Shown piece after piece: positions 55,684 through 64,000 of a stretch of DNA of 64,000 nucleotides (position 1 is the first letter of the stretch; every line of letters starts with the position of its first letter). Origin of the DNA: an uncultured Alphaproteobacteria bacterium (lineage in GTDB: Bacteria; Pseudomonadota; Alphaproteobacteria; Methylaequorales; Methylaequoraceae); the NCBI GenBank assembly GCA_902536655.1, contig CACAYF010000008.1, positions 1 to 64,000 on the forward strand, written 5' to 3'. The position numbers and the translations under genes were made by a program. The notes beneath the pieces were generated by a model, which was given only the letters and a program-made list of their open reading frames with translations, was not told where the DNA came from and ran no database searches.

Positions 55684-56754
55684 ATGAAAATTAAAAATAA
55701 AAATTATTCAACTCTCTGGATTGAAAATAACAAAATCAAAATAATCGATCAGACAAAATTACCGTTTGAATTAATAATTAAAGAATTAAAAACATTAAAT
55801 GATTTTTGTAGAGCCATAACACAAATGGAGGTAAGAGGAGCCCCTCTTATCGGTGTGACAGCTTCGTTTGGACTAGCTTTAGCCTTAAGGAAAGATGCAT
55901 CTTCTAAAAATATTGACAAATCAATTAATGCTTTGCTAGAGACAAGACCCACAGCAATAAATTTAAGATGGGCACTTAGTTATATTTTAAAAAAAATCAA
56001 AGATAAAAGAATTGAAGATAGAGCTGAATTAGCTTTAGAACTCGCAAAACAAATAAGGCAAGACGACATAATTAATTGTTTTAAAATTGGTTTAAATGGA
56101 TACAAAATAATTGAAAAAATCTATAAAAAGAAAAAAAAACCAATCAATATTCTTACGCACTGCAACGCGGGATGGCTGGCAACTATTGATTGGGGCACTG
56201 CACTTTCTCCTATTTTTTTAGCAAATAGGAATGGGTTGCCAGTTCATATATGGGTTGACGAAACTAGACCAAGGAATCAAGGAGCACTCTTAACGGCTTG
56301 GGAACTAAAACATGAAAAAATACCATACACCATTATTGTTGATAATGCCGGTGGATATTTGATGCAAAAAAAAGAGGTTGATATGTGTATTGTTGGAAGC
56401 GACAGAACTACTTCAAGAGGAGATGTTTGTAATAAAATAGGTACATACTTAAAAGCTCTATCGGCCTTTGATAACAATATACCGTTTTATGTGGCTGTTC
56501 CTAGGTCAACTATAGACTTTGAGATTAATGACTCTAGTAAAATACCGATTGAGATCAGAAGTGCTAAAGAACTCTCTCATTTAACTTTTAAAAAACAAAA
56601 AAAAATTTCAACTGGAGAAATATATTTTAAAAATTCTAAAAATTTTAATCCTGCCTTTGACGTAACGCCTGCCAAATATATTACAAAATTGATTACGGAA
56701 AATGGATTAATAGAACCAATAAAGTCTGAAATTATGAAGAATTTGCAAAAATGA
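55684..56754 (+). CDS. mtnA: S-methyl-5-thioribose-1-phosphate isomerase
   Basis: Converts methylthioribose-1-phosphate to methylthioribulose-1-phosphate. The family's catalytic residues are C160 (ILTHCNAGWLAT) and D240 (VGSDRTTSRGD), at the same positions as in the Bacillus subtilis enzyme. The 356-aa length and the MEVRGAPLIGVTA block fit. Translation begins one base after the mtnP stop and overlaps the aldolase gene by ATGA. Confidence 0.96.
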   Translation: MKIKNKNYSTLWIENNKIKIIDQTKLPFELIIKELKTLNDFCRAITQMEVRGAPLIGVTASFGLALALRKDASSKNIDKSINALLETRPTAINLRWALSYILKKIKDKRIEDRAELALELAKQIRQDDIINCFKIGLNGYKIIEKIYKKKKKPINILTHCNAGWLATIDWGTALSPIFLANRNGLPVHIWVDETRPRNQGALLTAWELKHEKIPYTIIVDNAGGYLMQKKEVDMCIVGSDRTTSRGDVCNKIGTYLKALSAFDNNIPFYVAVPRSTIDFEINDSSKIPIEIRSAKELSHLTFKKQKKISTGEIYFKNSKNFNPAFDVTPAKYITKLITENGLIEPIKSEIMKNLQK

Positions 56755-57383
56755 AAAATCTAAAAAATGATATAGTATATACTTCAAAAAATACTTTGGA
56801 TTTAGGACTAAACCTCGGGTCAGAAGGAAATGTTAGCGTTAGAAGAAAAGATACCATTTTTATCACTCCCTCTGGAATCGAAACAGCGACCCTAAAGGAA
56901 ACTTTAATTTCCGAAGTTGATATTAATGGAAATGTAAAAAATAATAAAAAACCCTCTAGTGAAATTTTGATGCATCTATATATTTATAGAAATCGACCAG
57001 AAATTTCTGCTATTGTTCATTGTCATTCAATGTGGGCATCGATTTTATCATGTAGCAGAAAAAAAATACCTTCATTTCATTACATGGTGGCTGAGTTTGG
57101 AGGAAATGACATAAAATGTGCTGAATATGCAACTTTTGGAACAAGAAAATTAGCAAAAAATGTACTTAAAGTTCTGAAAGAAAGAAATGGTTGTCTGATA
57201 TCAAATCATGGTCAATTAACGATTGCTAATAATTTAAATAATGCATTGGACCTCGCAGTTTCACTTGAAAAATTATCTAAACAATATTACTTCTGTAGCT
57301 TTTTGAAAAATACTAAGATTTTATCAAGTAAAGAAATGCATAAAGTTCTGAAACTCTTTAAAGATTATAAGATCAAACATTGA
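56751..57383 (+). CDS. Class II aldolase/adducin-family enzyme in the mtn cluster
   Basis: A 210-aa zinc enzyme of the aldolase II family. The sites match fuculose-phosphate aldolase: E71, H90 and H92 (VHCHSMWAS), H153 (SNHGQLTI) and Y111. It could be MtnB (dehydratase of the methionine salvage route) or the aldolase of the DHAP shunt that splits methylthioribulose-1-phosphate to DHAP and methylthioacetaldehyde. The retained catalytic Glu and Tyr of an aldolase and the absence of mtnC or mtnD nearby favour the aldolase reading, but this is inference. Coupled to mtnA by ATGA. Confidence 0.85.
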   Translation: MKNLKNDIVYTSKNTLDLGLNLGSEGNVSVRRKDTIFITPSGIETATLKETLISEVDINGNVKNNKKPSSEILMHLYIYRNRPEISAIVHCHSMWASILSCSRKKIPSFHYMVAEFGGNDIKCAEYATFGTRKLAKNVLKVLKERNGCLISNHGQLTIANNLNNALDLAVSLEKLSKQYYFCSFLKNTKILSSKEMHKVLKLFKDYKIKH

Positions 57384-58470
57384 ATCTAAATGTAATTATA
57401 TCTCCGTCCAAAACCATGTATTCCTTTCCTTCAAGACGGAGTTTGCCGTTCTCTTTACAATTTAATTCACCTTTAAAACTCAAAAAATCATTATAACTAA
57501 TCACCTCAGCTCTGATGAAACCTTTTTTAAAATCAGTGTGAATTTTAGCACCAGCATCAGGAGCGAGAGTTCCATTTGAGATTGTCCAAGCTCTAGTTTC
57601 TTTTGGACCTGAAGTAAAAAAAGTTATGAGGTCTAATAATGCATATCCTTCTCTAATTAAAATTGATAAGGAATTATCTTTAAGACCAATAGATTCTAAG
57701 AATTCTTTTTTTTCATTTTTATTTTCAATAATCGCAATCTCTGATTCAATTTTAGCTGAAATTTTTAAATTTTTTGTTTTTTTTTTTTCAGCGTAGTTAT
57801 CTACTAAGTTTGACATTTTGTTTCCTGAACAAACAGATTGTTCATCAACATTACTTACATAAATGATAGGTTTTAGAGTTAGTAAATTATAACCAGACAA
57901 AATCTTAAATTGATTGTTATCAAAATCTGATTCGCTCAAGAATATTCCTTTATCAAGTATTTCTATGGCTTTCTTCAAAGTTTCGATTAATTCTGGGTCA
58001 ATTTTTTTTCCTTTATTTTTCTTTTTTATATTCTCTGTTATATTTTCAATTTTAGAGTAATCAGAAAGTATCAACTCTGTCTCTATAATTTCAATGTCGT
58101 TTAGTGGAGAAAGACTTTTATCGACATGAGTTATATCTGAATCTTCAAAACATCTAACAACGTGAACTATTGCGTCAACTTCTGCAAGATTTGATAAAAA
58201 CTTGTTACCAAGTCCCTCTCCTTTACTTGCTCCTTTGACTAGTCCGGCAATATCAACAAACTCTAATTGATTAGATATTACTGAAGAGGACTCTGATATA
58301 TTAGCAATTTCTTCAAGTCTTGAATCATTAACTGCTACTTTCCCAACATTTGGTTCAATAGTACAAAAAGGATAGTTTTTTGATTCTGCTTGCTGTGTCG
58401 AGGTTAACGCGTTGAAAAGTGTCGATTTGCCAACATTTGGTAGACCAAGAATTCCGCAATTAAACCCCAT
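57373..58470 (-). CDS. ychF: Redox-regulated ATPase/GTPase YchF
   Basis: An Obg-family P-loop NTPase of 365 aa. G1 GLPNVGKSTLFNALT (about 9-23), DIAGLVKGASKGEGLGN (G3) and the C-terminal TGS-like domain with SYNDFLSFKGE and KGFIRAEV are intact. Members bind ATP and ribosomes, though their role is unclear. It lies 1 nt after pth. The end overlaps the aldolase gene by 11 nt. Confidence 0.95.
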   Translation of the reverse strand: MGFNCGILGLPNVGKSTLFNALTSTQQAESKNYPFCTIEPNVGKVAVNDSRLEEIANISESSSVISNQLEFVDIAGLVKGASKGEGLGNKFLSNLAEVDAIVHVVRCFEDSDITHVDKSLSPLNDIEIIETELILSDYSKIENITENIKKKNKGKKIDPELIETLKKAIEILDKGIFLSESDFDNNQFKILSGYNLLTLKPIIYVSNVDEQSVCSGNKMSNLVDNYAEKKKTKNLKISAKIESEIAIIENKNEKKEFLESIGLKDNSLSILIREGYALLDLITFFTSGPKETRAWTISNGTLAPDAGAKIHTDFKKGFIRAEVISYNDFLSFKGELNCKENGKLRLEGKEYMVLDGDIITFRFNV

Positions 58471-58471
58471 A

Positions 58472-59044
58472 TTAACCCGCTGAAATCCTTGTTTTAAAGA
58501 GTGAAAACTCTTTCAAAATTAAATATTCAAAATATTTATTTGCTAATTTTTTGAACTCCTCAATCACTTCTCTTTCAGACTTATCGAATTTATTTAATAC
58601 AAAATTTTCAGGTTTCACTTTTTTTTCTTTTAGTTGCTTGTTACTTATGCCCAATTTAACTCTATAAAAATTTTTACCATTGAATTTTATTGCGTCTCTA
58701 ACTCCATTATGACCACCATGCCCTCCGTTGACTTTAACTCTAAGTTTTAAGAATTCCATATCAATGTCATCATGGATAAGAATTATATCTAGGGTATTCT
58801 CAATTTTAAAATAGTTTCTTAATTTCTTTACTGGGTTCCCAGAAAGATTCATAAAAGTTTGAGGTTTAAAAATTATAATTTCTTTTCCAAATAAACTTTT
58901 TTTTGAATAAAGACCATCGAATTTTGACTTGTAAGCGTGGAATTTAAAATGCAGATGAAAAGAGTCAATTATCTCAAAACCAATGTTGTGTCTAGTAAAT
59001 AGAAATTTTTCTCCAGGGTTTCCTAATCCAACAATTAGAATCAT
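58472..59044 (-). CDS. pth: Peptidyl-tRNA hydrolase
   Basis: Recycles peptidyl-tRNA released from stalled ribosomes. The 190-aa sequence has GLGNPG, catalytic H19 in RHNIGFE, FMNLSG and the Asp of IHDDIDME, with GGHGGHNGVRD as the substrate site. It follows rplY in the usual alphaproteobacterial order rplY-pth-ychF. Confidence 0.96.
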   Translation of the reverse strand: MILIVGLGNPGEKFLFTRHNIGFEIIDSFHLHFKFHAYKSKFDGLYSKKSLFGKEIIIFKPQTFMNLSGNPVKKLRNYFKIENTLDIILIHDDIDMEFLKLRVKVNGGHGGHNGVRDAIKFNGKNFYRVKLGISNKQLKEKKVKPENFVLNKFDKSEREVIEEFKKLANKYFEYLILKEFSLFKTRISAG

Positions 59045-59064
59045 TAAATCAATATATTAAATTA

Positions 59065-59775
59065 TTAATTTTTATTTTCTTCGTTTTTACCTTCAGCAGC
59101 TTTTGGTTCTTCACCTTTGTCTATAGGGGGCACAGTTGAATCGGAATCCTTGTCAGTTGCTTCTTTATCATCCTCTGCTTCTTTTGCAGGTTCTTCAACT
59201 CTCATAACTGTAGGTGGCGCTAAAGTTGCAATCGTAAAATCTCTATCCTGAATGATTGGTTTTACACTTCCATCAAGACTTATTGAGCTGATATGAATAC
59301 TATCACCAATTTCTAAGCCACTAAGATTAGCTTCTAAAAATTCTGGTATTTTTGAGACAGGAGTTTTTAGCTCAACTTCGTGTCTCACTACATTTAAAAC
59401 ACCTCCTTGCCTGAGACCTTCACATTCATTTTCATTTATGAATTTTACTGGAACAAATAATGTCACGGTTGTGTTTTCTCCGACTCTTAGAAAATCTATG
59501 TGCAAAATATTTTCTTTGACTGGATGTAATTGAACATCCTTAGGAAGGACTTTAAAGTTTTCGTTATCAAGATTAATTTCACATTGTTTTGAAAAAAAAC
59601 CTGTATCGTTTAATTGTAATTTAAGCTCTTTCTCGTTTAAAGAAATCGGAATAGGTTCTTTTTTTTCACCGTAAATAATACCTGGAATCAATTTGTTGGA
59701 TCTAAATTCTCTGGAGTTTCCTGTACCAGTTTTTAATCTTTTTTCTGCATGAATTTTTACTAAAACTTCGTTCAT
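59065..59775 (-). CDS. rplY: Ribosomal protein L25 / general stress protein CTC
   Basis: A 5S rRNA-binding ribosomal protein of the long CTC type (236 aa), with an N-terminal L25 domain (KTGTGNSREFRSNKLIPGIIYG) and a C-terminal TL5-like beta domain (about 100-190). The last 45 residues are an acidic, low-complexity Glu/Lys/Asp tail. A GGGGGGAATTT-like site precedes the start on the coding strand, a strong ribosome-binding signal. Confidence 0.95.
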   Translation of the reverse strand: MNEVLVKIHAEKRLKTGTGNSREFRSNKLIPGIIYGEKKEPIPISLNEKELKLQLNDTGFFSKQCEINLDNENFKVLPKDVQLHPVKENILHIDFLRVGENTTVTLFVPVKFINENECEGLRQGGVLNVVRHEVELKTPVSKIPEFLEANLSGLEIGDSIHISSISLDGSVKPIIQDRDFTIATLAPPTVMRVEEPAKEAEDDKEATDKDSDSTVPPIDKGEEPKAAEGKNEENKN

Positions 59776-59790
59776 AAATTCCCCCCATTT

Positions 59791-60723
59791 TTAAGCAAAT
59801 AAGCTTGAAACAGATCTATTATCAGTAATTCTTCCTATAGCTTCACCAATTAGATGTGCGATAGATAATTGTAGTATTTTATTACACTTTTTTACATCAT
59901 CTCTTGCAACAATGCTATCAGTAATTATCATTTTATCAATTGGAGATTTTTCAATTCTTTCAATTGCAGGGTTAGATAAAACACCATGCGTAATATAAGC
60001 ATAAACAGATTTTGCATGCTCACTTTTTAGTGCTTTAGCTGCATTCGCAAGAGTACCGGCTGTGTCACATATGTCATCGATTAGTATACAATTTTTATTT
60101 TTTACGTGTCCAATAATATTCATAACTTCTGACACACTTGCTTTTTCTCTTCTTTTATCAATTATGGCTAAATCACAATCTAGCCTTTTGGCAATTGCTC
60201 TGGCTCTAACTACTCCTCCGACATCAGGAGAAATAATTATTGTTTCATTATTATCAAATTTTTTTTTGATATCTTCAATAAAAACAGGTGCTGCGAATAA
60301 GTTATCTGTAGGGATATCAAAAAAACCCTGAATTTGTCCAGCATGTAAATCTACCATTAGTGCTCTGTCAGCTCCAGCAGTACTAATTAGATTGGCAATT
60401 AGTTTTGCAGAAATAGGTGTCCTTGGACCTGATTTTCTATCTTGTCTTGCATAACCATAGTAAGGCATAATAGCTGCAATTCTTTTAGCAGATCCTCTCT
60501 TTAAAGCATCAATTGTCACTAAAAGCTCCATCAAATGATCATTTGCAGGAAATGATGTTGATTGAATAACAAAAACATCTTCCCCCCTAACATTTTCTTG
60601 TATTTCGACAAAAATTTCTTTGTCAGGAAATTTTTTTATTGTAGCTTTTAATAATGGCACTTTAAGGTAATTTGAAATTTCTTGCGCCAATGGAATATTA
60701 CTGTTACCAGAAACAATTTTCAT
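59791..60723 (-). CDS. prs: Ribose-phosphate pyrophosphokinase
   Basis: Makes PRPP for nucleotide, His and Trp synthesis. From the start chosen (60723, [13 protein letters not shown]) it has 310 aa, the family length; a start at 60750 would overlap pgeF and add an untypical N-terminus. Motifs are [43 protein letters not shown] and the PRPP loop [17 protein letters not shown] lies before the start on the coding strand. Confidence 0.96.
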   Translation of the reverse strand: MKIVSGNSNIPLAQEISNYLKVPLLKATIKKFPDKEIFVEIQENVRGEDVFVIQSTSFPANDHLMELLVTIDALKRGSAKRIAAIMPYYGYARQDRKSGPRTPISAKLIANLISTAGADRALMVDLHAGQIQGFFDIPTDNLFAAPVFIEDIKKKFDNNETIIISPDVGGVVRARAIAKRLDCDLAIIDKRREKASVSEVMNIIGHVKNKNCILIDDICDTAGTLANAAKALKSEHAKSVYAYITHGVLSNPAIERIEKSPIDKMIITDSIVARDDVKKCNKILQLSIAHLIGEAIGRITDNRSVSSLFA

Positions 60724-60746
60724 ATTTTTATCTCTAAAATAAACAT

Positions 60747-61475
60747 TCAATTATTTTTTATACCAACTAGACTAATTTGCCTACCACAATATTTTATTTT
60801 ATTTATATAACAATATCTATGACTAAAGAATTTTTTAGGATTGGAGAATGTATTTTCTTTTGATATATCATAATTCATTATTTTTAGATTAATTAACTTG
60901 GATTCAATTAAACCAGAAAAATTAAAGAAGTTTTTTTGCCTTTTACTTTCTATAAAATTATCATAATTTTTTATTTTTTTTTTTATATTATCAACAAAAT
61001 CCCTCTTAACTTCAAATGAATCCATTGACAAATGAGGACCCACAAAGACATTTAAATGATTTTCTCTTTCTCCTAATGAATTAAATTTCATAATTGTATT
61101 TTCTATAATTCCATCCATTAAACCTTTCCAGCCAACATGTATAATCCCAAAATATTTTTTTCCTAAAACAATTATTGGAGCGCAATCAGCAGTTAATATT
61201 CCAAGAAGTATATCCTTTCTATTTGTAATCATTGCATCAGAACTTATATCTTTAGAGAAATTTTTATCGACATATGAAACTATATTTGAGTGAACTTGAT
61301 TAGTTAATATTATTTTGTTTTTATTCAAATAATTAGCAGTAAAATTTCTATTCTTTTTTACTCTTGCTTCACTGTCTCCTCTGTTAAAAGCGCAATTTAA
61401 AGATGAAACTTTGTCTTCTCTATTTCTAGAAAAAAAACAGAAAATATAATTTTTATATAATCTAATTTCATTCAT
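60747..61475 (-). CDS. pgeF: PgeF/YfiH-family multicopper polyphenol oxidase-like (peptidoglycan editing) protein
   Basis: A 242-aa DUF152 protein. The Cys-His metal site is visible in [25 protein letters not shown], and VHSN and the C-terminal SHRYC supply other family positions. Members act as purine nucleoside phosphorylases and in E. coli correct misincorporated amino acids in peptidoglycan precursors. It adjoins the methyltransferase gene with no spacing. Confidence 0.9.
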   Translation of the reverse strand: MNEIRLYKNYIFCFFSRNREDKVSSLNCAFNRGDSEARVKKNRNFTANYLNKNKIILTNQVHSNIVSYVDKNFSKDISSDAMITNRKDILLGILTADCAPIIVLGKKYFGIIHVGWKGLMDGIIENTIMKFNSLGERENHLNVFVGPHLSMDSFEVKRDFVDNIKKKIKNYDNFIESKRQKNFFNFSGLIESKLINLKIMNYDISKENTFSNPKKFFSHRYCYINKIKYCGRQISLVGIKNN

Positions 61476-62504
61476 TTATAATTTAAAAACTGCAGAATCA
61501 ATTTTTTCCCTGCTTATATAAATACATTTTATTAATCCTCCCATCCCACTTGGGGATGTTAGTCTTTCAAATTGTTTGTTAAGACTTTCAATCTTCTCTT
61601 TTGAAGATGTTTTTGAAATTATATCTAAAACTCTTTCATTTATTCCATGAAAAAAAAGAAAATCTTTTTGCGTAATAGGCCCATAACTAATTAATCCTAA
61701 TTTTTTTGCAATATTTGTGAAATCTTTAAAATTTACATGATATGTGATGTCTGATTGGAAGGGAAAGTCAAGGATCCCGCACTTTTTAGAATTATGAAGT
61801 GCTTGTAGAGTGTTAATATTACTTTTTGAAAATGGACCATAGTCAAAAATTAAAAAACCACCACCATACTGCTTTATATGTTTTAATATTTTAATGAGAT
61901 AAAGTTTTGATAAGGGAGATATTTCAATAATATCTCCGTTTTTATAATTTTTATTAAATTTTTCTTTAGACTTAATATTTATTATTTCGAATTTATTTGA
62001 ATAAGTAACCCTTTTTTCAAACCACGAGTTATTTACTTTTTCAAATTGATTTATTGGAAGAGCATCAAAAAATTCATTACAAAAAAAAAAAATTGGCTCC
62101 TTGTTGAATTGAAGTTTTTTTAAAAAATTAATCTTGTAAGATTTTGAGTATAAATTACTTAAATTATTAGTTTGAAGCTTTCTTAAAAAAATAGATTTCT
62201 CATACAAATAAAATGACATTGAATCCTTTATGAATTTTTTGAAACTTAAAATTAGATCTTTCATTAAAGTACCATTTCCTGGTCCTAATTCAAAAAATGT
62301 ATGTATCTTATATTTTTTTAAAATTATTAAAAAAAAAATTGCTATACATTCACCAAATAATTGGCTTACTTCTGGTGAAGTTATGAAGTGCGTTCCAATT
62401 GAATTTTTTTGATAAAATCCCTTGTCTTTTTTATACAAACAATAATTAATAAATCTGCTTAAAGATATATGGTTAATTTTCAAAAAATCTCTAATATCTA
62501 ACAT
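61476..62504 (-). CDS. MidA/NDUFAF7-family SAM-dependent methyltransferase
   Basis: A class I methyltransferase-like protein of 342 aa. The opening ISLSRFINYCLYKKDKGFY and FITSPEVSQLFGECIA are typical, and the SAM loop is FELGPGNGTLMKD. The mitochondrial homologue NDUFAF7 methylates a complex I subunit; the role in this organism is inferred. I choose ATG 62504, which overlaps the lgt end by 14 nt, rather than 62531. It lies between lgt and pgeF as in other Alphaproteobacteria. Confidence 0.9.
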   Translation of the reverse strand: MLDIRDFLKINHISLSRFINYCLYKKDKGFYQKNSIGTHFITSPEVSQLFGECIAIFFLIILKKYKIHTFFELGPGNGTLMKDLILSFKKFIKDSMSFYLYEKSIFLRKLQTNNLSNLYSKSYKINFLKKLQFNKEPIFFFCNEFFDALPINQFEKVNNSWFEKRVTYSNKFEIINIKSKEKFNKNYKNGDIIEISPLSKLYLIKILKHIKQYGGGFLIFDYGPFSKSNINTLQALHNSKKCGILDFPFQSDITYHVNFKDFTNIAKKLGLISYGPITQKDFLFFHGINERVLDIISKTSSKEKIESLNKQFERLTSPSGMGGLIKCIYISREKIDSAVFKL

Positions 62505-63264
62505 TTTTTTTTCTAAGAAATATTGATCCAATAAGAATCATTGGTAAACAAAGCAATTGCCCCATTGAGATATTCATAAAAATAAATCCAAGATGACTGT
62601 CAGGTTCTCTGTAAAATTCTATTGTAAAGCGAAAAATACCATACATTATAAGAAACAGTGAAGAAATGTTTAAAAATCTGTAATATTTCTTTTTAATAAT
62701 ATAAAAAATCACAAAAAAAATTATTAAACCTTCAAAAATGGCTTCATAAATCTGACTAGGGTGTCTTAGGACATCATTTTCAAAAAAAATCACACCCCAA
62801 TCAGAATTAGTTGGTCGTCCTATAAGTTCTCTATTGACAAAATTTGCTAGTCTTCCCAAAAAAAGTCCAATCGGTGCACATGAAGAAACTAAATTTAAAA
62901 GATCAAGAAAATTAATTTTTTTTGATTTTGAGAAAAAGAAAATTGACAAGATTACTCCAAGCAAACCTCCATGAAATGACATTCCTCCTTGCCAAATTTT
63001 AAGAATTTCAATAGGGTTTTCTAAATAAAAATTTAAATTGTAAAAAATCACATAACCTATTCTTCCTCCAAAAATAACTCCTAGAACTGCCCATCCAATG
63101 AAATCTTCGAAAATTTTAAAATCCATATTTACAAAATCTTTGTTTAGAACAAATTTGACATAATAGTAGCTAAATACAAATCCAAATAAATATGATAAAG
63201 AATACCAATAGATCTTAAAGTTAAATAATGAAAATGCTATTGGATTTAATTCATGAATATACAT
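62491..63264 (-). CDS. lgt: Prolipoprotein diacylglyceryl transferase
   Basis: Inner-membrane enzyme that attaches diacylglycerol to the lipobox cysteine of lipoproteins. A 257-aa polytopic protein with the FHGGLLGVI block, GRLANFVNRELIGRPTN (the Lgt signature) and the C-terminal FRFTIEFYREPD. It lies 1 nt after hldD and leads the leftward run toward ychF. Confidence 0.96.
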   Translation of the reverse strand: MYIHELNPIAFSLFNFKIYWYSLSYLFGFVFSYYYVKFVLNKDFVNMDFKIFEDFIGWAVLGVIFGGRIGYVIFYNLNFYLENPIEILKIWQGGMSFHGGLLGVILSIFFFSKSKKINFLDLLNLVSSCAPIGLFLGRLANFVNRELIGRPTNSDWGVIFFENDVLRHPSQIYEAIFEGLIIFFVIFYIIKKKYYRFLNISSLFLIMYGIFRFTIEFYREPDSHLGFIFMNISMGQLLCLPMILIGSIFLRKKNVRY

Positions 63265-63265
63265 A

Positions 63266-64000
63266 CTAGAATTTTATTAAATAATTTTGTATATAATCGT
63301 TGATGCCGTCTCTAAGACTAAAAAAATTCTTATCATAACCAACTTTTCTAAGTTTTTGTAAAGATGCTTTAGTGAAATACTGATATTGTTTTCTAATTTT
63401 TTTTGGAGTATCTATATATTCAATTTTTTCACTCATATTGCAATTTCTGTAAACGCATTTTGCAAGATAATTGAAACTTTGTGGTATCGCACTTCCAACA
63501 TTAAATAAACCATTAATTTTTGGTTTACCTAGAAACCAATTGATAACATTAATCACATCTTTTACATAAATAAAGTCTCTTACTTGTTCACCATCCTTAA
63601 ATTCTGGATTGTGAGATTTAAAAAGTTTTATAACTTTATCATTTCGAATTTTTTCGAAAATCTTAAGAATAATACTTTTCATATCTTTTTTATGGAATTC
63701 GTTTGGACCGTAAACATTAAAAAACTTAAGACCTACGCACTGAGGAAGTCTATTTTTTTTTTTTGAATCATTCCAAATAAATCTATCAATTATATGTTTT
63801 GACCATCCATATAAATTTAAAGGGGTAAGTTGAGATAAATATTCATCATCTGAAATGTCATTGAAACCATTTTCACCATTTCCATATGTAGCAGCGGATG
63901 ATGCATATATAAGTCTTTTCTCCTGCTTTATACACCACTTATAAAGCATTAATGATAATCTAATATTATTATCAATTATCAGATTTAAATTTCTTTCTGT
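63266..64000 (-). CDS. hldD: ADP-L-glycero-D-manno-heptose 6-epimerase, 5' part outside window
   Basis: A short-chain dehydrogenase-type epimerase making ADP-L-glycero-D-manno-heptose for LPS core. The frame stays open to the right edge (LNLIIDNNIRLSLML precedes the internal Met at 63949), so the NAD-binding N-terminus is cut off. Visible are the catalytic SSAATYGNG and YGWSKHIIDR (Tyr-x3-Lys), GLKFFNVYGPNE and GLFNVGSAIPQSF. LPS with heptose fits the lipid A genes at the left end. Related epimerases exist, but the SSAATYG and NVYGPNE pattern is that of HldD. Confidence 0.9.
   Translation of the reverse strand, partial: TERNLNLIIDNNIRLSLMLYKWCIKQEKRLIYASSAATYGNGENGFNDISDDEYLSQLTPLNLYGWSKHIIDRFIWNDSKKKNRLPQCVGLKFFNVYGPNEFHKKDMKSIILKIFEKIRNDKVIKLFKSHNPEFKDGEQVRDFIYVKDVINVINWFLGKPKINGLFNVGSAIPQSFNYLAKCVYRNCNMSEKIEYIDTPKKIRKQYQYFTKASLQKLRKVGYDKNFFSLRDGINDYIQNYLIKF

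Noticed and set aside
63266-63949. hldD starting at the Met at 63949
   Set aside because: The frame stays open upstream to the window edge and encodes epimerase sequence, so this Met is internal.

Overview
The window is a continuous stretch of streamlined, AT-rich (roughly 30% GC by eye) chromosome from an alphaproteobacterium, most likely a marine oligotroph of the SAR11 / HIMB59 / AEGEAN-169 / SAR116 kind. I cannot fix the lineage from sequence alone. Evidence for Alphaproteobacteria is the gene order: the coxB-coxA-ctaB-small ORF-ctaG-coxC-SURF1-thrC block; an F0-only ATP synthase block (atpI-B-E-b'-b) with F1 elsewhere; DUF721/DciA-dsbA-smc beside mutY; ETF-QO-TPR-ispE; DUF4170; an EipB (DUF1849) homologue; plant-type gshA; and petABC. 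Spacers are tiny, many genes overlap by 1-14 nt, and I see no mobile element, prophage, CRISPR array or rRNA. One tRNA gene (Gln, TTG) is present.

Layout. 1-7.3 kb: an M23 endopeptidase (cut by the left edge), then a leftward envelope operon (pmbA/tldE, cysQ-like phosphatase, msbA, DUF374 acyltransferase, waaA, lpxK). 7.3-12.1 kb: DUF4170, ubiA, rsmE, gshA, chorismate mutase, tldD. 12.2-19.1 kb: the aa3-type cytochrome c oxidase operon with its assembly factors, ending in thrC. 19.1-23.6 kb: yqgE, a ScsB/DsbD-type reductase coupled to a 1-Cys peroxiredoxin, rnhA, thrB. 23.6-30.3 kb: F0 ATP synthase, smc, a DsbA-like protein, DUF721. 30.3-36.3 kb: mutY, a PepSY-like protein plus two-component system resembling feuNPQ, rnhB, a fasciclin protein, moaB, a UDG-like protein. 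36.4-42.4 kb: ETF-QO, a TPR protein, ispE, tRNA-Gln, an ABC-F ATPase. 42.4-47.5 kb: a DASS transporter, a three-gene GT4/PIG-L/flippase-like cluster, and an uncharacterised gene. 47.6-52.2 kb: amtB behind a sigma-54-type promoter, eipB, DUF6111, a CCA-transferase homologue, hemF. 52.2-57.4 kb: petABC, then mtnP-mtnA-class II aldolase. 57.4-64 kb: a leftward block of ychF, pth, rplY, prs, pgeF, midA, lgt and hldD (cut by the right edge).

How it works together. The window encodes much of the aerobic chain: ETF-QO and cytochrome bc1 feed electrons to the aa3 oxidase, and the F0 sector uses the resulting gradient. Envelope construction is the second theme: LPS core and lipid A genes, Lgt, M23, EipB with a TPR partner candidate, and a probable glycolipid cluster. 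Salvage of methylthioadenosine and nitrogen-regulated ammonium uptake fit life in nutrient-poor water.

I found no large unknown system. The best leads are smaller: the GT4/PIG-L/flippase cluster, a possible methylthioadenosine-to-DHAP shunt, a CCA-enzyme homologue that has lost one catalytic Asp, a sigma-54 promoter on an amtB with no adjacent glnK, a 29-residue membrane ORF in the cox operon, and an uncharacterised 239-residue protein.
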